Shown: piece by piece, positions 49,401 to 62,910 of the stretch
How positions within the stretch are numbered: the stretch's first letter is position 1
Layout of the letters: every line of letters begins with the position of its first letter
NCBI GenBank assembly: GCA_013433145.1
Contig: CM024172.1
Span: forward strand, 1,052,501-1,116,500
Source of the DNA: Ascaris suum
Taxonomy: Eukaryota; Nematoda; Chromadorea; Rhabditida; Ascarididae
DNA: 64,000 nt
Direction of reading: 5' to 3'
The notes under the pieces: generated by a model
Told to the model about the DNA's origin: nothing
Databases searched by the model: none
The model's input: the letters and a program-made list of their open reading frames with translations, nothing else
Made by a program: the position numbers and the translations under genes

Positions 49401-50956
49401 ACTTCGTTCTTTTTCATTTTTCTTTTATAAAACTTCAAAAGTTCAGTTTAATGATAGTTTCAAGGAAAACGGGATAAACCGGCCAAAGAACCTATATTAT
49501 ACATGTTCAGGACTTTGACCAATAGATACTAATGTAACATTTGAGGACACAAAAAAACTCACCTAATCGCGGTGGCATTCCACCAAGTGAGCACCTCTCC
49601 AAGTCGTGGAAGTGTAAGCACGAAGAATGCTCCAATTAAAATCACTGAGTCGGATATTGCCAATAGCATCAAATACCAATTTACTGGTTGTATACGCATT
49701 TGACGATGTGAGAAAATGCGCACCGACATTGCGTTCGCCATAAGACCGATCACAATGAACGGTAACGCCAGTACACCTGTAAAACGTACTGTTCATCCAT
49801 TAATCCCGGAACACACTCTACACCTGAAATCATTAGCTGCCCAAGGGAATTGGAAAAGAAATGGATAGGTGGGAACTAACCGCTAGTTACGATCCGAATA
49901 TATTTCTGATTTTTAGAGTGCAAAATATTTGCAGAAATTTTAGCAAGATAGATCGAGAATCAATAATTTATTTATTTTAATTTTTTTACATCGTTTTTGG
50001 CTTGAAACTCGATCACTTCTTGAAAATCGAAACCTTGTTTTACTTTAGCTAAGTGGACGGCAAATAAAAATATCGCTATCTTTTAGTTATGCTTCGTTTA
50101 CCTTTAGTAATTACCTAGGTGACACCTTATCCAACCATTGCAAAAAAAAAAGAATATGACGAATTTCTGTGGATATTTGATATCACAAAGAACTTTCAAA
50201 AATTAGAAAGCGGCAAACGTTGAGATTGTCACAAATTTAGCATTTCAACTCAATGATTTCAACAGTTCCCAACGCTAATGAATAGTAAACGAAGAGAACG
50301 AAATCATTTTTTGAAAGATTCTTTAGCAAATTAGATTAGATTTGAGATTGATAAATGCAACTGACATAGAAATATGCAAATTTTTTCGTTTATGCAAATT
50401 TTTTCGCTATTTACTTGCAGTAACACAATCGCTTTTGCATTAATCTTATAAGTTTATTATTCAAAAATTTATTCTCAAATGGCAAAATTTCAACAAAATT
50501 CGCAAATGAAGATAACGGTGAAACGTTTGGAGTGACAATTAAAACGAAACGAAGATGAAATACAATGGCATTCAAATGAACCTATTCGCGTAAGTAAATG
50601 CAGTGCAATAATAAAAAAAAAAGCAACTGCCCATCATAGAGCATCGTTGTTAAAGCAGATGGCGGATGCTTTTACCGAAGTTCGAATGATCGATAGGTGA
50701 TCGACATATATGTATACTTAGTAAAAATAAATTTCCCTTTATTGTTTAAAGTTTTTCAATAAAAATAAACCTCAAAGCACTAATGAAAACTATTTTAGGG
50801 CAAATTTGCTTTTTTTTTTCTATGTGGATAATCGATGTAATGAGTATCTAATGAATAATATATAACGAGTAATTAAAAAAAAAAGAACTTACCGAGTAGA
50901 AATTTTTCATTTGGCTCATAAAAATCGTATTCCTCTGTGCAATTTTCAACAGCCAT
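43487..50956 (-). CDS. FMRFamide-receptor-like neuropeptide GPCR (rhodopsin family), complete, six exons
   Basis: Exons in coding order: 50956-50893 (ATG at 50956), 49776-49563, 48523-48316, 46409-46219, 45723-45594, 43714-43487 (TAA). The total is 1035 nt in consistent phase, giving 344 residues. The N-terminus has an N-C-T glycosylation site. TM1 carries GLMAN (Asn36) and TM2 LAISD (Asp64), the usual anchor residues. TM3 ends in SIHRF instead of DRY. Loop 2 has Cys169. TM5 is near 200-224. TM6 holds FLLCNTLAFVVNILE, and TM7 NASINICIY, matching the invertebrate FMRFamide-receptor style of NSxxNxxIY. No Cys is found at the usual start of TM3. The family senses extracellular neuropeptides and signals through G proteins in neurons or muscle. 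The ligand is unknown. Confidence 0.92.
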
Positions 50957-52279
50957 CGTTGGTGATCTTTTTTTTTTCTCAACTATAAATTTAAAAAAAG
51001 CTTTCATTTAATGCATTATATTCGATAAAAATAAAATATATCGTATATGTACAATAATCATTCGTTAACAAATGAAAATGAATCATTGACCTATAAGAAA
51101 AAACATTTGACGATTATTAAAATGAAAAAAAAAAATTCTTTTTTTTTAATTTTGGTAAATTTCCGGGCAAAAAAAAATGTAGAAAATTGCGTTTGTGTAA
51201 CAAAGTTTTCCCTTCTTCTTCACGGGAATTTTTTATTCAACAGCCTTTCTCTTCCCTCTTTCCAATGGAAGATTTTTATGACGTATCATTGTGCTTTTTG
51301 CGAAATTCTCACATGAATTCGATATGCCAATTAAAATATCATCCTTTTTTGACACGTTTAATATAAAAATTCACCTTAAAGGTAAAACAGGAAAAAAAGA
51401 AACACACTCAACAGGATGTTAAAGAAAGAAATAGATATCATTAGCCAACGCGATAGCCTAACCATGAAGAAAGTCTCACAAAACGCACGAATATTCAACG
51501 AAGAAAACACAACAACTTGCACATATGTGCACTGGCGCTTTTATTTTGAACTATAAACTGCTAACGGCAATGCGAATTTGAATGAAGTTTTGCTCGACTT
51601 TACGGCTTGCAACTAATTGCATTACCGTTTTAGAAGTATTCAATAGTGTTCGAAGTTTGCCACCTCGCACTCACCCTCCCTCCTCCCCTTCATGAGCGTC
51701 TTTTCTTGGAGTCTCTTGAATGGAAATGATTCATTAATTTTAGACCATGGGGATTTTCTGGTAGCAAACCTCGTGGCGGAGGTCGGAGTGCAGCGAAGGA
51801 TGGTTAAAAGAAGTGTTTTATCCTCGCGACAATAGAAAACTTTCCATAGAGTACTAAGAGTATGAGGGAATTCCACGAAGTTTGTTCGAACAAGATACGC
51901 TAAAGGCGAAAACCTAACGCATAAATATAATAAGAGAAACAGTAATTCATTACAAATGAGGATACACACTTCCTCCCCCCCCCCCCCCTCCATCCCTGCA
52001 ATGATGAATATAATCGGGAAACATGATGAAAAGCGGGACAGGTTGGCGCTAGACAAGTTCAGTGTGGATACTTGATCGTGATATTTACTTATATCTGGTC
52101 AAACAAAATCTCAAGGCTTAATAAAATCACAAATAAAGCACTAAAGTTGAGAAAAAACCACTATTCACTCTTTTTCAACTGTTTCATTTCGATGGGAAAA
52201 CATTCAGCGAAATGAAAGCAAACTTGTAAATATGCTCGCTATACTTTAAAAACAATAGCAATGAGGCGCAAATTGATTC
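50957..52279. other. Region upstream of the GPCR start, no gene seen
   Basis: The first bases upstream of the ATG are AT- and A-run-rich, with a TTTATAG|TTGAG site about 40 bases before the ATG that could be a leader splice acceptor. A - strand ORF at 51640-52056 is open for 138 codons, but it has low-complexity stretches, runs through a C-run and matches nothing I know. I do not call it a gene. Confidence 0.35.
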
Positions 52280-52800
52280 AAATTTTAGGCACTACGCGTC
52301 TGTTGCGTGACGAAATTCTTTGCACTTTATGTTTGCCCACAATTTTCTATTGCAGTAGAGCTAAAAATACAAAGTTTTCAGCGTACTTTTTGCAAATCCA
52401 TGATGAGCTTATCGAATCGAAATCACAGACGGAATGAATCCCAAAAAGAAAAAAATATACTGCAACCTGATATCAAGAAAGTTTGCAACATCATCAAGCC
52501 ATACATACTCTTTTAGTTGTAGGAAAACATGTTTCAAGTGAGAGAAAACACCTCCAACTTGATGACAAGTTACCTGACATGGTGCAAAATAGAACCCTAT
52601 ATAAATCATACACTAATGCAAGGAAATACGACCACTGTCAAAGCTGCACAAGGGCTATTCTCTTCTTCCATTGCTCCTCTGTTCTCTTTCCAAGTTTTCG
52701 GCCTCAAAAAATGCCATTTCCTGGATGAGTAGTCCTGCATGAAGGCTATGTCAGCAACAACCGCGACGATGTCTGATCGGTATTACAGATAGAGCAATGA
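52280..52800 (+). mobile_element. Possible decayed mariner-type transposase relic
   Basis: Translations in shifted frames recall, in the right order, pieces of mariner-family transposases. An ESKSQTE...PKRKK patch is near 52410-52460. A QGNTTTVKAAQ patch lies at about 52619-52651, where the catalytic-Asp HDNARPH region would be. A SSIAP...FGLKKCHFLDE patch ends at about 52729, where SPDLAPSDxHLFGxLK would be. Stops and frame changes break it, and no terminal repeats were found. This is recognition by eye only. Confidence 0.3.
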
Positions 52801-55800
52801 GCAGGATGTTTGCGAATCAATGCTGTCAATTCACTATTAATTTAAGACTATTATTAGCATAATTTGCTCCCACCGAAATTTCAACATCTCTATTATATTA
52901 TGTTTTACCGTCTTGGAGGCTTCTTAAACTGTATCAAAATGTTGTAAGACATGAAAATTTCTTAAACTATGCAACGATAGCTTTTGTTGAGTTCAAACAA
53001 CTTTCGTCAATTATGCTATATTATGTTTTACTGCTGGAAAACTTTACCAGAATTTCCTGTATTATTACCTATGAGTCAAAATTCATAAGTTGCGCTCTAC
53101 TTCACTGCGATAAATGCAGGTAAAATTGTGATTAATTATGCCCAACTATCACCTTCCAGAATTCTGCATTTCGCCCACAGCCTCAGATTCGCTTTTTTTT
53201 TTTAAATTTCACCATTTTTGTCGTAAGAAAAGCGAGCTCCGCAAGTACCTTGCACTTTCGCACCTCTGTTCTACATCATTATAAATTACTTATTTGAAAA
53301 CAATTCAACATTATCATAGTCACTTCTTCTATCGCCTCCAAGCCAATATTTTTTCATTAGCAATCCAGTTTTTGAAAATCTCATAGCAGGTACACTCATG
53401 CATGCATGCCAAAACGTGTCAGCCACAAATACACCTTTTAGACATCAGCCTTACCTGATTTATTGACCAGGTTGCGTACCAATGCAACTGTTTGCCACAA
53501 CGGCAGCTTTTTACGTGAAGACGATACATCGCTATAGCACGAACTAAATAAAAATGGTCTCCTTATAAAAGCCAGCGCTTTTGAGAAAAGTTGGCCAATA
53601 CGGGCTTCAAAAAGGCTTTCTACACTGACTTTACCAGCTTACTAAGCGAACTGTTCACCCACATAGGTATAGTGCAATACGCAAATTATTCGAAAATTTT
53701 TTTGATCAACAACATTGCTCGACTGGCTGCAAGAGCTGATGGTTAAAATTCCTTACTTCTAAATGATAGATTTCAACATCCCAAAAGATGGACTTTCAAC
53801 ATCCCGAGAAAATTCCACATATCGAGAGTAGGTTTCCTCAAAAAAATAGTATTCCCCGTGTAGGCATCTTCCAAATGTACACTCGCAGCAAAATCCAAAG
53901 TCTGCGACCTTTTCTTTATGCGTTGAATCAAGCATGCTATTGCGCCCGGCGCGTTACCCTTTTTTGATGCCAGATGCAACTAGTGTGTTAACCAGCTCCA
54001 TTCAAATGCAATGATCCGCTAAAATCAATCTTTTCAAAAACCTGCTAATCCACCGTAGTTTAATGCGAATACGATATAGCACAAGAAAACGAATGATGTG
54101 AAGAGCCTTCTGATAAAAGCAAGCTTTTTTGAATCATCCGTACCCTATAGAGGCCCCTTCAAGGACTTCGAACATCCTACGCCCTGTGGGGGTTTTTGAG
54201 AACGCAAAAAAAATCCTCCGCAAGCATGAAAGGCTCCCTTCGTGGGATATGATTCATCACATTATATGGCCGTGAGCACTCTCTTCCCAACTGGATCCTC
54301 TAACCATTGGTTCTCTTCCGTACGCAACATACCCTACCCACGGGCAAGATATGTGATGCTATTTGGTACGCAACAGTGTATTCAAATAGCATCACGTATC
54401 TTGCCTAACTTAATTGACAAACCACTGATGAGAATTGGTGATATAAGCCATTGCTCTAATCTACAACGCTATGATTTCTCCAGGGAGTTTCATCCTTCAA
54501 CAAAACAATATTTTTTTTGTCATATAATGTTACATTTACTGCATAATTTCCCAAAGTATGCATACCACATACAATATATTTCTTCGAATACTCTTTAAAT
54601 ATTTCCCTTTAAACTTCACCAACTATCTCGTTTCATTTTCAGTTATCTCTGAGAATCTTAGGAGATCTACAATCCCTTCCCCCCTCCGAAGCCAGGAAAT
54701 ACGGTTAACAGACGACACGTTTATTTTCTAATTCAAAATAATAATATTCAACTATTCTCGCTCTCACTTTGTCCTTTATGAAACTAAGGATTACAACCGT
54801 CTGGAAATTGATGTTTTTTTTCTTGACATTAGTCCGCCTTAAGTACTACAGCTGTCCATTAGTGTTTCTTGATCGCTCACCTGTCATAACTAAAAAAGTT
54901 TCTTCTTTTTAAATTATCGTCGATGCGATAATAATACACCTAACAGACATCAGATTACGTAAGCGATGATAATCTTTCACTCTGGAAAAGAATATATGTT
55001 CGCCTTTGTAAATATCGCTCATTTTTAAAGGGATTTATCGAAAGATTGCAACGTATATTTTATCAAATCATCTCATATTCTTAATTGTTTTCATCTTTAT
55101 TGATAAACTAGTGAACGCATGAAAAGATTAGATTCAGTGTTATTCGGCGATTCGTCATACCAACATTGGTTTTCTTAGATCCACGCTTCTTAAGAAAACT
55201 TGTTGAGAGATGAAATTTGTTATCAGGACATCCTTTCTAGAGCCTAGGAATTAGAACAGGTATGACTATTTACCTAGTGAGTCATTCCGACTAGTAGTCA
55301 CATCGGACAAGAATGATGGAGCAAGCCGAAACTATCCCCTTAAGTGGAATAACGATGAATCGACTCGTCGGTATCCGATGGGCGAGAGGCGACTCTAAGC
55401 CCTAACCTTCACGCTATCTTATAACTTCAACTAAACGGAAGTGCTAATGATATGAAGAGACATTTATTCGCAATGAATGCTTTGTCGATTAAAATAAAGT
55501 AAAGTAAATAAGTAAATGACCATTTCAAAAAGCAGCAAGTGAAGAAAAGAATAAAGCTGAATATAGAACATTTTTTGTGTCTCTTGATACTTAATCTTTT
55601 CTACGAGTATATATTAATTATGTGTTGTTTGCTATATAGAAGCTGAAAAGATTATTGAATGAATGCTCTTCTACAATAGCCATTTTAACGTTCAAAACTT
55701 AAATGGTGAAAGAAATTTTAAAAAACGACAAAAATTTCTAGTAGGAAATCCTACCGATATCAAAATTTAGGAGCATAAGTGACCATAATCATGCTATTGC

Positions 55801-58469
55801 TAATAAAAGAAAATTAAGAAAAAAGATTAATCGGAATCACCTAGAGCACTAAGAATTTCTCATTAATTAACCTCGGCTAATGAAAAAGCACGATCACTGA
55901 TTGCATTTTGAAAAAAAAAGGCTTCCTTCAATGAAAAAAAAAATCCCAAAAAGATATGCAACAAGGAATGCTCGGGCTTCAACGCAATCAATGAGCAAGA
56001 TAACGTACATACTTTCAAGGACAATAAATTGAAGTATAGGAAGAGAGATTCATCGTAACAGCTGACAATCATCTCAATCTCGAACAGCTGCTATTTTAAG
56101 TGGATATCGAATCGCCACACAATCAATCCGAATCACAAATCTTTGGTTTTATACACACAACACAAATTCCAACTCTTTATTTGCCTCACACGGCTGCCAA
56201 CATAAACGACGTGCATATCGCTCACGAGTTTCATTCTAGACCTAAAGCTAAACTTAGCGCTATCTCTTTAACTCTAATAAATCAAACATCACACCTGTTA
56301 GGTACATTCGCGTTTCTCTCATATAATTTCCTCTAATCGCATCGCACAATACAAGTTAAACACGCTTTTGATTTAAAAAAAAAAAAAGAAAACTTCGTTG
56401 GCGGCCTAATTGTTTTTTTTTTTTAGTCTAAAACATGTATTTATGTCCTCTGCAAAATACAAACGGTTGTTTTCATAATAAATATTGCAGCACTCTAATG
56501 TTATTGAGGGGGGGGGGGGGGGTGTGAGGAAGCTATCGAGAATGTACGATTAATTTCCAAAAATATCCTATTCTCATCGTTCTCATAACTATTGTGCAGT
56601 TGAGTGCCTACCGTAATAGAACAATAGATGAGATCATTCTCTGCTATTTTTGCACCTGGTTTTTGATAATAAAGGTGCCATTTGTTGCATCTAGTTAGTT
56701 ATGCGATATTATTCGCTACTTTTTACCAACTTTTTTTTTCCCCGCTGAAATATTTCATTGCAATTCGATGAAAATATTTTTAATAAATTACACCTCTTAC
56801 TCATTTTATTTTAATTTCTAGATAGTCCTAATTAAACATTGCCAATTACTATTGCTAATAATAGCTAGCTTATTGAATATGTTACTATGAAGTTCGTTTG
56901 TTAAGTTGAAATTCTTTTCAATGCTGACTTGTTTCCGATCATTTTCAAGTGTTTCTAAGCGCAAAAAGTCAATTAAACTGCCTTTAAAAAAAAGGATACA
57001 TGGACAATTAAAATTTGAAGTCGTACGATAATGATGCTACTTCAATGTAGAATAATGATGCTGAGAAAAAGCGTTACCATGACAATGAAAAGGGCAAAAA
57101 AAACTTCTTTACTGGATTAATTTCTTACTTAGAATTGATCTACTACTTTCTATATAATTTCATATCTTTACACTTCGATAGCGTATAAATAATTATCATC
57201 TCACAAAAATCCTTCCAATTTTCTGATAAAATTTGCTCAAATTTTATTCACACTTTTTACTCTACTATAATTAAAAAATATATATATTATAATTTACGAA
57301 ATATTTACGATCGCAAAGTAAAATATAGTATGAATTAATACTGTCAATCTATAGCATTTATGTACTCTTCTATAATGCATTTCACTCATATCGTTAAGAT
57401 AATTCGTTTTCACCTATTTAAATAATGATAAATTAGAGCCTCCGATAATGATTTAAAACCTACAAATGTTGTATTTTTACCTATGAAAATTTCCACTTAT
57501 TTTATTGAAATGAATATTCAACTAATTCAATTCAATTTAAAGTGGACATTTATTGACACATTCAGCTGTCTGCAAAGAGAGGAGACAGTCGACTGTCTTA
57601 AAGGCGTTATCTGAGCCACATTTTAATTGTACTTATTTCCATATGGATAAGATGATTTGATGGACACGAGTACAATAAACATGCATCCATATTATATGAT
57701 CAATGAGCATAAACCTATATAGGAATGTCGATTAGTGTAAAACCTATAAAATCAGGTAACAGGTGAATCTCCATGAAAATGTATAAATCAATCAATGGAC
57801 ATTTCGCGAAATATGAAATAAAACAAAGCAAAATAGCATTCAACGGATAGGATACAATCGATGATTTCTTATCAAATAGTACCACAAAACCAGCTGAATG
57901 CTTCGATGTATTCGTAATTCGACCAACACAAAGAGGCAGCTTTAACTTCAGCTTTATGCAATTGATTACTAATTAGCTCAGAGTTTTGATTTGCTTTAAT
58001 TACTAGTGCGGCTATTACTTTGAAAACTTACCAATAAGCAAACTAATATGTACTGTGATTTTATCGAAATGCATATTTGCATATCTGCATGAGAATTTAC
58101 ATACTTTCAATATGAATAAATCGGAGGAAATATATATATATGAACGTAAATATTTATGAAATACATAGAATTGAAAAAAAATTTTTAAATGAAATCGTTT
58201 GCAAGTGTTGAAAGTTCAACACATTCGATCAATTAATCAACGAATTTGAACTTATGAAGATTTTACGCTAATTAAATTTCGACGTCTCTAATTTGAGTAT
58301 GAAAGGGGTTAAATTTGATTAGAATCATGCGAGAATAATTAATGCTATATATTCAAAAAGTATTTTCGATTCAATTTTATTTTCTTCACAAATTTTTTTT
58401 GAATTCCTCAACGAAATATCCCTTATTCAATTATCATGCTCATATTTTGCTCATCTATCTTCAAATCAA
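52801..58469. other. AT-rich non-coding stretch with scattered coding-like remnants
   Basis: No splice-consistent gene was built. Two segments, about 53500-53600 and 54070-54160, share the order CGATATAGCAC / CTTMTRATAAAAGC / GCTTTTTTGA and may be diverged copies of one sequence. On the - strand near 53790-53930 a short KVADFGFCCECTF-like translation recalls a kinase DFG region but is isolated. A G-run occurs at 56507-56522. Confidence 0.35.
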
Positions 58470-58473
58470 AAAA

Positions 58474-58544
<71 letters not shown>

Positions 58545-58546
58545 AT
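58470..58546. repeat. (TAAA)n microsatellite
   Basis: About 19 tandem tetranucleotide copies, uninterrupted. Confidence 0.95.
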
Positions 58547-61500
58547 ATAATAGACGGTTCATATAAGGAAATAAATTTTTCGAAATGGTAAATATCCATA
58601 CGACTATCCAGCTTTCTATTGCGGCTCCTATTCACAATTCATAGACTCTCGAAATGGCACTCTCACCTTTGTAATCTACATTTAATGCTAAAATTACAAA
58701 TATTTCCAGGATCGATTTTGCAAATATTCAAATCATATTTTTGATAAAATAACATAAGTTTATCATATTTTTGGAAAAATAATAGGAAGTAATTGACTCT
58801 CTATTTTATTATTAGTAAGAACGAATTAATTTTTCAAAATTTATTATTCGTAAGGACGACTTGACGTTGAGAACGGAATATCACATCAGCTAATTCCGTC
58901 GTCATTTCACATTTAAATGAATTTCCCTATAGATGATTTTTTTTAGTGAAATATATTTAATCAATTTCTTCCTCAAAAAAAAAGAAAAAAAAACTGAAAA
59001 CATCGTAACTAGAGGGGTTGAAATCAGAAATCATTTTATTTCTTCTAGGTCCATCATTTCTCTCTTAAGGTGATCTATTTTTTTTTGCAAGAATTTGAGA
59101 GGATTTCATGAATTTTTATTTCTCGATAAAATCCAAAAAAAGCCTTTATTCAAAAAATTATTCGTGCATAAACTCAATTTAGAATGACTTAGAAACGCAA
59201 AAAAAAAGGAAGGAAGGAAACATTGCAGCATTTTTCTTCCACTTGCAAAACAAGAACATTTTTCGCTAATTAGGCGAAAATATCGCACATTTATTGCTAT
59301 CCTATCGCAAATCATATTTACAAAAATTCACATTTATATATTTACAACGAATATATTTATAATATTTACAAAAATATTGCCAATCATGCATGTTCCATTA
59401 TTTTACCGCATTGCAAAATTTACTAGATATATCGGAAGCAAATCATTTTCAATGATGAAAGGTGGCATTTTTTTCGAAGTAAATACGCAGCATATGAATA
59501 AAACTTTTTAGATACTTCATACAATAACTTCATCGTCGCTGATGAAGGCGAATCAACAATTAGAATAGAGTATAAAGTGAAGAAAAAAAAATTTTCGCAT
59601 TACTCTAGACACAAATAGAGATAATCGACGATTATGTATGAAGATTAGATGAATTTATAGTTAACGAAAAGATTTTTGTATTTATAAATCTTTCATTTTC
59701 TATTACAAACGAAAAACAATGATCCCAATAAAAATGTAAAATTGGAATAGCATTCCATAAATGAGCCTCAAAAGATCGGATACTCTTTAATTTAAATCTT
59801 AAATGCTTTAAAAAATTGGCATTTTTAAAGGTAATCAATATAGGTGACGCTTTTTTAAATGCAATAATCCTCTTTTTAAAAAAAATCTTCTATATGATCG
59901 CTTATTAAGAGAAAATAGCTCAGCAATTGAAATGCTGATTTTTCACTCATCGTTTAATGAATGATAATATCTCTTTCTAAGCAATTACACATACTCTCAA
60001 ATTCATCGAGTGAAATTTCACCATATTCAGTAAGGTATGTTATGCTGCGTGAAGTAATTGACGATCAATGAAGAAATTATTTTCATCAATAATCTTATTT
60101 GACAATCAATTTTCGCAGTTTATCTTTCATAGCTATATATACCATAACGGTAAATCTATCTATCAAAAATTGATATCGAAATAGTGGGAACATCATAAAT
60201 CACTTCAATTATCGTATTGAAACTGCAAGGAGCTCACTTTTCCTCATTAAATATCCGATTCCCAGTCATATCTGCTCAAATATGAAAGAGATTTTCTAAA
60301 TTTTTCATTGCAAAGTCCGATAAGGCAAGATATACGAAAAGAGTGCATGCATAAAAAGTATGGATCAACAAAATGTATGTAAAGTAACAGCTCATATGAA
60401 TGGTGTGGTGATCGAATGAATGTTGTTAGCGCTTGAAAAATGATGGCAGTTGGCGCATTAATGTTGTCAACAGAAAGCAGATTCTAAACTCATACAACAT
60501 AGAATTGAAATGAAAGCTATATAGAACATTGTCTGCTTTACAATATTTTTTTCAGCAAGTTGTAAGTTGTTTTCATATGGGATGAAGTGAAATATTTGAG
60601 ATGAAATTAGTTTCAGATTAATGACTTTTAAGCTGGAAGTATACAACGGCTAGTATGGGCCACCGTAAACTTTCCGGGAAGCGATGCAACTGAGGTGCTT
60701 TCCGGCATTCTCTAATAATCTGTCATCGCAAAGCGAATAATGACACCATATAAGAGTAAGTATTCCGGAATGAGTTGGCAAAGAGATGATGAATGATCGT
60801 CGATAATACTAAGTACATCAATGCTATAAGATGTGGAGGTTACAGTTTACTATTTTTAACGACTTTTCACAACATTGAATTGCAAACCCTAATAAAGTTG
60901 AGGGACGATTACAACATCCAAACTCATGAATATTATCTATAGAAAGGTGGACTTCATCTCTTAACCTGTGAGAATATACGTTTCATAAGTTAATATTAAT
61001 CACGTGATATTTTTTTAAATGAAAAAGCTTAACCTACCACAAGTTCGATTTTATATGGTGAATACGTTTGCGAAGTTTGGGAATCATAGGTAGAATCACA
61101 TAAATAGACGATATGCTTTAAGCTTGTCAGTAAAGAGCATAGTACAGTTATCAGCAAAGGAGAGCTTAGAAATTTACTAAATAGGGCTTAAAATACCAGC
61201 TTGTTGGGTGCCGTTATCAATTGAACATAAGTTGGAATAGCTATTCCCATTTCTTCTTTGTATGCATCGTCTATATCTTAAAAGAATTTATCCATTTCAG
61301 CAAATATCCGACGAAATTTTCAAAAATGGCATCTCGCGACAAATCACATCAAGTACATTAGCATAATCCTTATAAACAACTCACAATCGAAATTTCTTAT
61401 TCAACGCCGTTTTACGATATTGACAGCCATTTGGATGCATCGTCACGCGTAAATTAATCGTCAACTATCACATCGTTTACAATTATTTCGTAGGCATTAT

Positions 61501-62129
61501 AAGCGTAGCCAATTTTAACTTATCGAAAAATAGTTTATTTATTGAGGTGGCGAAAAAAAAAGATACGGCGAAATGCAAATTTCTAAGAAGTTAGAAGATA
61601 TAAACAATTAAGATGGCATACAAAAACGTTGTTTTTTGTATATCTTTTGACAGACGGCTATCGTTTTAATTGAATATCTATCAACGAGTTGATGAAAAGC
61701 TTTAAGAAATGAACCGTATGCTAACATTTTTTAAAAAAGCACAAGTACTTATTTATGATGGACAAAAATTCCATGCAATTAATCGTTATTTTCTATAGGA
61801 ACGTTTTTAAGATGCAGATTTTCAACAAAAAAAAAAACGTATTTCAGCTGGCTGTCTTTCATTAGGAGGCTAACGTCATTCTTTTTAAACACGTTTCTAT
61901 AACGTAATATTGACCTATTTGTAAAATAAGTTTGTGATTCTGCTATGTGTCACGCACAATAGTAGACCTAGTAGAACATGTATTCACAGGACAATGAAGA
62001 AAGCATAAGGCAAATTCACAAAATTTGGTAAAATGACTTGAAGGAATATTTTAAAGTAGTGTATATGCAGAAGAGAAAAGGAAAATAAGGGAGTTTTATA
62101 GTATGGAAAAATTTGATCTACTAAACAAA
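58547..62129. other. AT-rich stretch, no gene seen
   Basis: Very AT-rich sequence with many short A and T runs. On the - strand near 60720-60840 an open stretch (about 32 codons, hydrophobic) follows a TTATAG acceptor-like site, but it could not be linked to other exons. Confidence 0.4.
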
Positions 62130-62910
62130 AAGTATGAATGTGCAAAACCGGATAAGCACAGATGTATAGATCGGTAAACGAGGGTCCAGCATCAAACCTC
62201 CTCTCATAAACGCAAATATTATGCACATCAGCAACATTTGGTGGAAGTTAGTTCCAGATATGTATAATTCGATATCACTTGCTTTTACACTTCCTAGCAA
62301 TTTTTGTGCAATGAGTCCGATAAGCTCAGAAAAACGATTAAAAGCTGCCAAGCGATTGCCGGTAAATCCTTAGGAAAATATTGTTGAATGGTCAGATTAG
62401 GAAGATATAACAAGATGCGCTCTATCTTAGCAATATTTTACAAGAGCATGCTGTCTATACATGACGTAGTCGGCTTTTGGATTAGCCTCTTCTCTTTCGT
62501 TGCTTTTCAACACGGAGACACTTCGCATACGAGGGCCGAACCTCTCCTTGCAATTCACCAGAATGATACTTCGCATAGGACAGCCGAGAAAAAAAAAACG
62601 AATAATCTCTCAACGATCTCGCATCACATCCTTCAAAATCTATGTAACATCATAGACACTATGAAAATGACCTCTATCAGATGGCATTTTATCTCATCGT
62701 GCTGTTCCGTGCGAGGCACTTTTTTGGAAGTGACAACGACGTCTAGATTCTCTAAAGCTTCATTATCTATGCTATTGTTCGCTAGCTACAATGCAGTCTC
62801 GTTTAGTCGAAGAAAATGGCTAGAAAGTATGATCGATCCTTGCCATTTTTTATCCTTCTCAGGTGCCAATAAAACATCCAACGAAGGAGCTGGACAATGA
62901 ATCTCAGCGA
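62130..62910 (-). pseudogene. Coding-like minus-strand region with an in-frame stop, family not recognised
   Basis: From about 62910 down to about 62645 one frame reads like protein (PSLDVLLAPEKDKKWQG, LENLDVVVTSKKVPRTEQ), interrupted by a single TAG near 62784-62786. A second open block at about 62370-62150 contains a hydrophobic stretch (MLLMCIIFAFM) preceded by SELIGLIAQKLLGSVKASD and ends at a possible donor. This could be a decayed gene, a retroelement remnant, or exons of a gene whose rest lies outside. I do not know the family. Confidence 0.3.

Noticed and set aside
51640..52056. 138-codon - strand ORF
   Set aside because: Runs through a C-run and low-complexity stretches, with no recognisable domain or splice context.
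62388..62900. 170-codon + strand ORF
   Set aside because: Low-complexity composition with no splice sites. The opposite strand looks more protein-like.
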